A stretch of 64,000 nt of DNA from NCBI GenBank assembly GCA_032622095.1, contig CP136066.1:106041319-106105318 (forward strand). The letters are read 5' to 3'. The notes below the pieces were generated by a model, which had not been told where the DNA came from, made no database searches, and worked only from the letters and a program-made list of their open reading frames with translations. Positions 45,401-56,900 of this stretch are shown piece after piece. The translations under genes were made by a program, and so were the position numbers. The first letter of the stretch is position 1, and each line of letters starts with the position of its first letter. The DNA comes from Siphonodentalium dalli. Taxonomy: Eukaryota > Mollusca > Scaphopoda > Gadilida > Siphonodentaliidae.

Positions 45401-48400
45401 GTCACAGGGTTTTAGCAAATTTCAGGAAGCTCCAGTCATGGAAGTGTTAAAAATAGCCTTGACTAGATGCACCTGTCCACAGACGGGAATAGACCCTGCC
45501 ATGGTCGGATCTAAATCTGGAGAGTGTATATTTCTTACCTTTCATTATGACATATTCTTGTGTCAGCAGGGCCTACCCTTCTTATCCAAATAATAATGTT
45601 TTGGTCATCAAAATCCCTTCCCTTTCCTCAAACTCTTCCTTGTATCATTTATGAAATATCCACCTGGGTCCACCAATTCTTGTCCCCATGCCTGGTTGTA
45701 TCATGAAGTTAGTGTGGCCCTCAAGTAAGTGCTGGAACATTGACTTGAATTTATAGCATTGACCCCTCTTCCTGGAACTTTACCCATTGACCTTAGCCTG
45801 TAACAGTGAGCTCTCAACCTGAACTTTGTCCCCTTCACCATTAGCTACTGAAACTTGACCTTGACCTGTGTCTTTTTTATAGAATTGATTTCTAAACCTA
45901 GAACTTGACCTATTGGCCTGTGTCTCTACCAGTGAGCTTTAAACCTGAACATTTACCTATTGACCTGAAGCATTGGGATATGGTCCTGGAACGTGACCTA
46001 TTGACCTGCGTTTATAGCATTGATCTCTCAGCCTGGAACTTGATCCATTCTCCTATGTCGAAAGCATTTTTCTCCCACCCCCTACACACTTTAGCACAGG
46101 CAGCCAGTGTGAGATAGCTGGGTGAGATTTCCCTGTCTCACATAACACGTGACCATCTATCTCACACCACCCACGTGACTGCTTTACCTATTTAATTAAG
46201 AGCCGGAACTAATTTAACAATCCGTCATCAAGTTTTGTGTGAACTAAAACAGATCAAAACAATGGCGACCAACCAGTTACGCTTCACGTTTCAAGTAAAT
46301 AAATACGGACGAATTCATGGACGCTAATACAAATGGAGATAAGCCTCAACTGTTAATCACGAAAAACCTTCAACATAACCTCACTTGCAGACACAGAGTT
46401 ACATATATAACATGAAATATAAACGACAAATTTGTGAACATATTCCATAAAACGGAAGACCCCCAAGCGAAACTGGCACATTTCGTAACAGGTAAACAAT
46501 AGCCGCTTCACAAATGACGAACGAAATAATTCCACATTCGAACAGTTGTCATCGTCGAACGCGTCTAACTAACATTTGTCTATCATATATTCACATGTTT
46601 CCTTTTCAAATGGTATCGATATGGTCATTTCCGATGACAAACACGGTTAGTCCAGTTGTATATACTTCATATCAATACGCGCGTTTCTCGGAATTTATGC
46701 AGGTGCAATGATGTGACGTGTCCGTGTCGTTTTCACAATCTTGACCGTGTCGATTTCACTCTAACGTATTAACCCTGCGCGCACGGGTAACGCGCTTTGT
46801 TTTTATCGTATATACCTTTGGTATATACCGAAATCATCCCAGTTAATCACGAATATCGCATCAGATTTCTCCCCAGATATACCGTTACGAAGCTACTGGA
46901 ATGTGCCAAAGATTGGTATAAAACAAAAAATCGGAATGAGGCTCTTGGGTTGGGAGAAAAATGATCCATCATGACCTGGGGTGTGGGATGGAAAAATCTC
47001 ACCCTCGGGGCCAGATATTTGGTCCGGACACTCGGCAAGCCTCGTGTCCGGCCCAAATATCTGGCCCCTCGGGTGAGATTTTTCCATCCCACACCCCAGG
47101 TCATGATGGATAATATTAATCTCTCAACCTGTCTCAACCAGAATTTTGACCCATTGACCTGTAGAATTGAGTATTGTCCCGAAAGTTGACATTTTGACCT
47201 GTGTCTCTAGCAGTGAGCTTTGAACCTGAACTTGGCATATTCGCCTGTAGCATAGAGCTTCATCCTTGAACTTGACCCATTCTCCTGTGTCTATAATAGC
47301 ATTGAGGTCTTTTTCTATGTTTAAAACCATGGTTACATATTTTCTGTTCATCATTTGTGTTTCTCTTGCATTGAACTGTATGGTTGACCATATTTATGTT
47401 CTGCTAAACTTCAGCCAAGGTGTTACAAACATCACAAACCAACAGAAGGAATCAAAAACAGCCCTCTTATGAGAATGATAAACCAATGTGCCTTATTAAT
47501 GAGGTTATTTTGACCAAACAATATTCAAAGACTTTACTTGAAAAATTACTGTTAAAATTACTTCAAAAGGCTCACATTTACGCCACCAATGTCTGAATTA
47601 ATTTTAGCTTGAAATTTTGATAAATTATTCTTTTCCAGTGTAGGGCTTTCCTTTAGAACATGAGATACAGAAGAATTTCAAACTTGATTCATCAAATTCA
47701 TCACAGAAACAACTTACTTTTTGTCCCTTTAAGATATTTGAGTTTAGTGAAAGTTTGGAATCCAAATATTACCTACAATGCATTTTTTTTCTTTGAGATA
47801 TGAAACATCATTTATTGAGTGAACAAAATCCATCGAGGTTCATTTTGTAAAATCGTGAATACACCTTTGGTGTATTTGAAATGTTTATGAGGTTTGTTTT
47901 AATCTTGCTGAAGTGTCTTCTGTTACATGTATTAAACCGTCTCTCGCTCACTTGTTAATGTTCTGTCCACACTCATTACATCAGTCGTATGAATGACGTT
48001 TGATGTTTTTCTTGCAGTAAGGGATTCCTGGATGGAAACTATTTTCATACATGCTTGTTTCTGAGAAAAAAAAAGCATAGCTGATCATGCATTTCAACCA
48101 ATTCCATATTTGTAAGCTAATGACATGTATTGGAATGAAAGTATTTTGAGGACAAATGATGTATTTCATTTAAAATTGCATTAAATTTGACATCGCCTCT
48201 GGCACTTTAAAATTAAATCATCTTCACAAGTAAGATAATAATATAACACCAGATATAAAATCAAATATAAAATGTTAGTCGGGTGTTTAATAAATAGATC
48301 GAGCCCACAGTTCTGGGACGGGAAGTGATTATCGCATGAGAGTGTTTCATGGAAGGATACCCTAAGAGCCAAAGGCTCACGAGGTATCCTTCTGCAAAAC

Positions 48401-51400
48401 GTTCGAGTGTGATAATCACTTAACCGTCCAAAAACTTAGCGGCACTATATTTTTACATACCCCAATCACAAATGAAATTGTTAATTATAAGAAGTTTTTA
48501 CAACAAAATAAGAAATTCTCTTTACGTCACTTGTAGCAACGGTAAAAAAAAATATCAGGATCACTCTTGGGCTTTCTGTGCAGGGTAGCATCACTAAATT
48601 CATCCAATGGGGACCTCATTCTGGAAATGTCCGGCACCATATTTCGAGGCCTGAATCTGTCTTTGTACAGCCATATTTTCGACTAAATCCTGAAAAATTA
48701 CCCATAATTCTGTTGTGGTTAAGGAGTCTATTATTCAGGGCATTACTGTACATTGCTTCATTTCAGTGCAAATAGATTTCGTCCAGGAAACTCAGACTAT
48801 TTTTCCAGGTTTTTACTGGTTAATGCACACTATGTTTATTCAGAGCACTTCTCACATTTTATCTAATGTTTGGTGTTAAGAGTTTCGAGTTGTTTGGTGT
48901 GGCATGCTGACTCATCTGGGATTTTTCTCATTTTGCTTTCTTTTAGAAGGACTCCGATGGCGACATTGAAGAATTCCTCACACAATGTATTGAGCAAGAG
49001 GATGGGGTAAGTTCTAGTTATGTCGCCACCACCTATACTGTGTCCACAGCAGTGGTTGTGTATCACCCCTATTAATAATTGTAAATAAGAAATTATGGAT
49101 TAATTGTGTGGTAAAATGCTATGCACAATAGAGAAACACTATACATAAAAATATTCCCTGAAGAGTCCATGAAAAGAGTCAATTATAATCACATAAATTG
49201 AATTTATAAATTACCACATGTAATTAAACGATTTTGATAAAATAGTAAATGTGTTAATAGTAAGTGGTTAATACAATGGCCTGGTTCAACTCTATAGGGA
49301 ATATAACTTTAATACCAAGCAGAGTTTAATATTTAACTGGGGTAAGTTCTTTCACTTGATGTACTTCGGCACAGTCCATTCAATATATTAAAGACCAAAT
49401 CTCACAGTCCATTCAATATATTAAAGACCAAATCTACATATGGATTAGAAAGCCTATCAACTCATTGATAATGACTCTTGCAGTGCTGTAATTATCTCCC
49501 CCACTTTTCTGGAAAAATTATGGGGTATACTGGATTGATGTTGTTCGTCTGTCATGTCTAACTGGCATATACCTCAACCATGGGACATCAGATCAGATGA
49601 TTCGCTATCATAACTGGTTTTAAAAGAGGGGAAAATGATGTTTTTACATTCTAGAGTTATCCTTCTTTGTTTATCTGAAAATATTGTTTTTTTTGTCTGT
49701 TCGCGCAGATATCACAGCACTCGAGATGCAACTTATTGTTATTGATCTGTAAACAATCTCAGACCATGTTGAGGCAACTAAATCAAAGCTACAGTAATGC
49801 CCTAAGTAATCAACTCCTTAACCACAGCAAAATTATGGATTATTTTTCAGGATTTAGTCGGAAATATGGCTTGTTGCCATTCATCGGAAAGCTCTCAGTG
49901 TGAGCTTTCCGATGAATGGCAACAAGCCATATTTCTCACTAAACACTGAAAAATTACCCATAATTCTGCTGTGGTTAAGGAGTCGATTATTTAGGTCATT
50001 ACTGTACAAGACTTGGTTAGGCAACATGGAGTTCCTGTTATCTCTTGCAATCTGGAGTGCTGAATTTCAATTCAGGGTCCAATGACACTAACATTTTGTA
50101 TCCTCCTTTGTTTATATGTAATGGTGAAATGAACTGGTTTCATATCTTGAAATCGTTAAGAGATAAATGCATACTCTGTTGAGTTGGATATTCAGGGATG
50201 TGAGCATGAAAACAGTTTGTGATTCTGGCAATTCCGACTTATTCAAACAAAATTTTCATGCTTTAACCCTTTGAGTGCCACGGGCCGATCTCATCGGCCC
50301 TAATTTACGGTGTGTAAAATCGGCCGTATAAATTTTTTTGATTTTGTTTTTGGGTTGAATTCTTTTTGGGTATGCTTAAGCATGCTATAGCGAATTTAAA
50401 AACAAACTGGATAACACCTTAGGGGCATGTTATAACTCAAAACTATCACCAAGTATTCATAGTAATAATTTTGATGCCCATAAAAACATAAGATTCCCTG
50501 GCACTAAACCTACTAAATAAGTCTGTTAAAGAATATAAGAAAAAATTATTAAAATTGTAAAAAATTGTAAAAAATAATAACAAAAGATGAAAAATTGTTA
50601 GGCCAATGCATTCTCTTATATATGTGAGGCGACCTATGGTCGACTCGCATATATAAGAGAATGCATTGGCACAGGGTATATGGGTTGATACAAAAATCGA
50701 ACCTGGCACTGAAAGGGTTAATCCCCGGTATGTTTTTCTCAATTGTAATTTATTTTAACACCCAAATTTAAAAGAAACTGCATATGAAAAGCATATTTTA
50801 TTGGCATTCATGCCAGGAAGTGAGATCTTTTTTTGATTCATCAAATCTCTGGGGTATGTTCCAAGGGATTTCCTCAGAACAGCACTCGAGTAACTTGCGG
50901 TTATGCTTGTTTACTTGACTACTTGTTGCATGATGACATCTCTGACGCATGTCGTCAATCACAATGTGCTATATTCAAAATGGGCCATACTGGTGAATCG
51001 AGAACTAAATCAGTTTAATATCGACCAATCAGAATGCATGTTCTAGTGACAAATATTCAACATGTAATGAATTACAATGTGAAATAAATATTTTAGCCTG
51101 TTGTTGAGGCTGAACTCTGGCAGAAGAAACTGTACAAGAAGATCGGAGATACAGGTGGAGGGGACATCATCAAACATAACATGGCGAACATCATAAAAAG
51201 AATTATATCAATGGCAAAGGTCATGCAAGGCCTCCACTTTGTGAGTATCTTATTTCATTAGAGTTATGTAGATAGGTACGTAGCTAGACTTTGATTGCAG
51301 TCCTCAGTAATATTCTACTAAATAGATTTAAGAAATAACTCTTGGTTCGATTAAGGTTATGCAGTTATAACCAACAGGTTGAAGACAAATTCTATAATAT

Positions 51401-53894
51401 CTATAGGAAATGTGTCTTCAAACTTTTCTGTTTTAACTCGTAACCTTAATTGAAACAAGGTTTATTTCTTGTAATTTAATCTGTCATTTCGTAGGAGAAC
51501 CACCATAAGTAGAAGGTGGAAGTAAAACAAGTGAAAAACTCTTAAGATAATTTTAAAGAAAACTACACATAAAACCCATTCACCCTGTCACTCAGAGCGC
51601 TAATTATCGATTGTTCGTGGCATCATAAATTCATCGTTTCACAGCGATCACGCAATTGCCAGTGGGCTGCGCATGGTACAAATATATTTCAGAGTTGTTA
51701 GTTTCAATATAATTTTTTGCAACGAGTCTTGTTGATTTCTCTAGGTAATTGTGCACTGAGAGTTACATGTCAGTACCGTTATTGGCTTGGCAGTTCTACC
51801 TAAAGGAATTCTGATACAACATCGAAATTCCCATATAAATCATAGGAAGTATCCAATAGTTATCATGTACATTTTTTCGGCAGTCTCTATACAGGCGTGG
51901 TCATATCTCTCGGTGCTGCTGTCATTTCTGCAGGAGAAAGTAATCAACAAATTTAGGTTATCGAGAAATAACCTTAATGGCTAAATGTGTGACAATAAAT
52001 TTTTTATGGTATTCCATGGATTAAAAGCTTATGATTAAGTTATTACTGTATATCAGTAATACTTGGCCAAAGAAATAAACTATTTGTTGTTGCATGGGGT
52101 TTTCTTACTGACACTATTTCTAACCCCCTAACCTAAAGTTTTTTTTTATTATTATTTTCAAGAAAATCTTTTGTATTTTATTTTCCAAATGTTTCTTTAA
52201 AAATAAATTTCAATGTCTTAGAATGGGCTTATTTCTTGGTCAAAGCATTGTGGTTATTACAGTTTATATACAATATATCAGTCTAAGTTAACTGCCGGCC
52301 CACATATAAATAGTGAGTCTGATTACTTGCAGTAGACTTTCTATTTCCTGAAATGTGGCATTCCATGTCAGTAGCAATAATCAGAACTCACTATTAGTAG
52401 CCACAAGATAAAAGTGTCAAATTGAAGCGATTAAAATAATGCGATGTGACATAATTTGTAGGAAGTCTGCATGCTTCCAGGAAATAACATTTCAAAGAGA
52501 CACCGATAGACTCAGTATGTCAGTATGACTCTTGAGTTTATGTTTACACAGAATGTTTTTTTATAACAATTTGAAAAATGAAGTAAAATAAGATTTTCTA
52601 CATGATATCCCTAGATCTTGTAATAAATTTTCTTTTAATTAAGTAAATATTGTGATAATTAAATTTTCTGATGAATAATTTTGTTGAGCATGTACCTTGT
52701 ACCTACCTGCTAACAGATTCAACCTCTAGAGTGCTAGTCAGGCTGTCCCAATGTCTGTGCAATTTACATGCCATTCCAGAAAAGAATCAATAATAGTAAC
52801 ATACATACACAGAACGACACGATGTGTAAATGGTTTTGTCGATACGGCATGACTGCTGTCGGGGAAGGATAGAACGAAGCGCCTCGAGTTCTATCCTTCC
52901 GCGACAGCACGAGTGCCGTATCGACAAACCCATTTACACATCGTGTCGTTCTGTGTTTATTACAGGCTTCGTGTCCTAGAATCTGTGCATTAAAAATACA
53001 GGCTTAGAAGGTTTATTTAGGCACATAGAGGGCATGTTTTGTCATGGGCAATGATGCTTTTATTTTATAGTTCCGGTTTCATGGTTGAGGCGAACATCAT
53101 GTATGTCATTTTATGTCAACGAGATGCGTATAGAACATATTTTCCATACGTATTTGTAAATATGGAACAGCAATAACACTGTATTTCTGGGAACAAGCAT
53201 GTAATAAATGTATTATCTGCCGCTGTCATCATTTTGTCATCACATGATATTATCTGACCTGTGGTAGCTGACAACTCCAGAAGTTTGAAGTGAGAAGTTC
53301 TCGATCTAAACATTCCTATTATGTTCAGTTCAGTATGGATGTAGTAAGTATATACTATTGTATGGATGTTCTAAGTATATACTTAATGTATGGATGTAGT
53401 AAGTATATACTTACATTTCTATGTTTTTGAAAATTGTGGTGCAAATATCCTTAATATGTGATAACAATCTAAAATAGCTATACAAAAATGTAAAAAAGCA
53501 GAACATATTTTTATATGGCTGTACCAATATATCACATTTATTAGCTCCATTTGTCTCAGTAATAATTTCTTGGTTGTATGAGAATTGCCATCCATGAGTT
53601 TCATTTAATTGATATGATTGTTTAGATGCCTTGAATTTTAGGTTAATGGAAAGCTAGGTTTCATGTAGGTGGACAGGAAGACAACCATTTTCATGGCTAT
53701 GCCCACTCCAGGCAAAATTGCACCCATTTGAGAGCAAGTGAGGTGTTATTTTTATATCACATTGACCCCCAAATGGACAAGAAACTTTTATTAATTTCCA
53801 TGCTTTGTATTAAATGTATGCTCTCTCTCCCCCTCTCTCTCTCTCTCTCTATCTACTCTCTTCTATTCTCCCCCTCTCTCTCTCTCTCTCGCTG

Positions 53895-53968
<74 letters not shown>

Positions 53969-56900
53969 TCCAGAATAAATTTTTTTTTTGTGTGAAAACC
54001 TATTACTTTCAAATTGAGACGATTTTGTGACATCCTGACTTTTTTTTACTTTCAAATTGAGATGAGTTTGTGACATCCTAACTTTATACCACCCTGTCAA
54101 GCCTTGAAATGGTGTGTCTGTCATTTGCAGAATGCAGTCCCCTGAGGGTGAATTTAGTGATGTCATCCCAAGACCTATGATCAGATTGAAGTTCCCCAGT
54201 TGAAGTTGGTGATGTTCACCCATTAGTCACCTCGATTATACATTTTATCTTCTGCATATTATGGTAAATGAACAGAAGGGAAAGAGTAACTAAAAACAAT
54301 GTTAATTTGAGACTATAGATACTTCCCAGAAGATGAATAAAGAATGAGGTCTCCAGAGGGTGAAGTTAGTGATGCTAGCCCACTGTGCAGGGTAGCATCA
54401 CAAAATTCACCCTCTGGGGACCTCGTTCTGCAACTGACAGACTCACTATTGCAAGGCTTGCACCCTGTAACATTAATAAAGAATGCCTCACATTATACCA
54501 TTACCACCCTGAAACATTGACAATTAACGACAAATGTGATACAATTAATCTATATATGACACTCATTCGCTTACAATCTCTGGCCTCAAAGGTTGAGCAT
54601 CCACAGTCTTCGTGCAAAAATGCTTGGAAGAAGGTGATATCCTCACAGAGAAAGAGAGCGGTGATGGCGTGTTTCCGAATGATACCTATACATGGACTAC
54701 GCAAGTAAGATTACAGTTTATTTATTATAGCAGAGTACAGATGGCGATGAGTATTTAGCAGTTGTTTGAGTTTTTATTCTGCATTATAGCACTGATTAAA
54801 GAATTAATTAATGAATAATCTAATAAACAGTATTGAAGCTCATTGTCTAATTTTCACAAACTGGTCAAACATAGCAATGTTTCATTATTTATATTTTTAT
54901 TGCCCAAGTGACCCAATTTTGGCTGTTTTATATTGTTTAGAAACTGGAGTTAAATTCCTTAATAACATAATTTGGACTTTGTTGTTTGCAAACTAATATA
55001 TGTCATTCTGTTGTACAAATTATATGGACTTTAAGAACTAAATTTTACATTTATTGGTACTTTAGATGTTGTATTTAATGAAAGGGTACAATCATTGTTG
55101 TTGAAGTTTTCGGCATTAATGTTTGAATGTTCTGTTCTTCAAATGGATAGTAGAATATCAGTTTGAATTAGTGAAATTAGCAAGTAATATGTCTTTTATT
55201 TTTGTGAGATTTTAATGAGATAATACTCTTCCAAACCTAAGTTTAGTGTGCCTGTCATTTGCAGAATGAGGTCCCAATGGGCGAATTTAGTGATGCTATC
55301 CCACATAGCAGGCTATCATCACTAAATTCACCTTCTGGGGACATCATTCTGCTTAGGCCTCATCTTCTCTGGAAAGTTTCTTTATTATCAACTTTCTATA
55401 GAAACTTAGATTCTATTTTTTTTTTAGTTTAATTTCTCTATATCCTCAAATTGGCAGACGCCAAATTGCATAATCAAGGTTCCAAATAGGTGTACATAAC
55501 AATATTCACCATTTGGGAACTTCAATCTGAGTCTATGTCTCCCATAGCAGATGAGGTCCCCAGAGCATGAGTTTGGTGATGCTAGACCGCTATATGGGAT
55601 AGTGCCACAAAATTCATCTTCTGGGGTCCTCATTCTGCAAATGACAGGCACACTAAACTCAGGCATGTTCTCTTCTACTAACAGGCACAGAGCCATTAAC
55701 ATGTTCGTCCAGTCGTTCATGGATAAATGGCTCATCACTGAGGAGATAGATCAGAACAAACTCATTGAGGACCTCACTGTAAGTACCATATTTTTCCCCC
55801 CACTCAAGAGAAGGCTCAGTTGGTAAGGGGCTCTGCTCCAGACGACTCGCTCTCCAGCGCTGTGGATACGGGTTCAATTCCCGGTGGAGTCATCGCTGAC
55901 TTTGTATCCCATATCGCTATCTGGGGGAATTGCCAGGTTACTCGTTGGAGGTTTCGCCGGGCACAATGGGTCATTCTTCCAGACGATGAAATCACTGCTA
56001 GATTTACCTTAGTGCACGGACTTTCCCTCCATCAATAAAAGTGGCAACTTCATGACATAGCCCTGGCTGTTGAAAGCGATTCTAAACCCCAATAAATAAA
56101 TATACCCCCACTCGAAGATTGTGGGCTATTCCAGATTACATGAAAAACTGTCTTCCATCTGTCTCAGCCATGGGTTATCAGTATCTTAACCCTATCAGTG
56201 CCAAGTCCGATTTTTGTATCGACTCATATTTCCTTGATCATTTTTCAAATTTATTGATTATAATAATGTGATACATTGATGGGAGCTCTTTCCATCAATG
56301 TATCACATTATTATAATCAATAAATTTGAAAAATGATCAAGGAAATATGGGTTGATACAAAAATCGGACTTGGCACTGAAAGGGTTAATGCAATTTGATC
56401 TTGAGATCTGCCATTAGGATAGCTTTCACAAGGGAGCTCAATGACATTGATGTTTTTCATTACAGAGTTATCCTACCTTTGTTTATCTGGAAATAATGTT
56501 TTCGGTTAAGGCAGATAACTCAGCCATGGTTTATCAAATCTCAATGGAATAATCAAACTATGACACTCCATCACATATTAGATTGTAATTTTGTGGACAC
56601 TATTATAATTGTCCAGTAGCATGTTTGGCAGTTTTAAAAAGCTATGGGTTTTCTCATACATTGCATTTTCGGTTCTCAATTGACTTCCTTCAATATATTT
56701 CCAGCATGCTCAAATTTATGTCGTTTTCCACATTCTTGAAGCTACAGTTTTGAGGTTGGATAAATTGCTGTCTTTCTCACCCTTCAAATTTTTTTTCAGT
56801 CCAATGTGAGAATAATATTAAAACTATTTTCAACATTTGATTATATTATTTATGAATAACTTTAAAGATTGTCTATCTCTTCCTGGCACAACTTTCAACA

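Noticed and set aside
46847-47189. Overlapping open frames on both strands
   Set aside because: They are created by the GC-rich palindrome at 46965-47110, which reads similarly on both strands.
53728-54223. Ser/Leu-rich and Arg/Glu-rich open frames on both strands
   Set aside because: These are direct translation of the (CT)n/(GA)n microsatellite plus a MITE end.
55808-55890. Functional tRNA gene
   Set aside because: Box A and box B are present, but the sequence continues into a SINE body with an AATA tail and lacks a matched acceptor stem.
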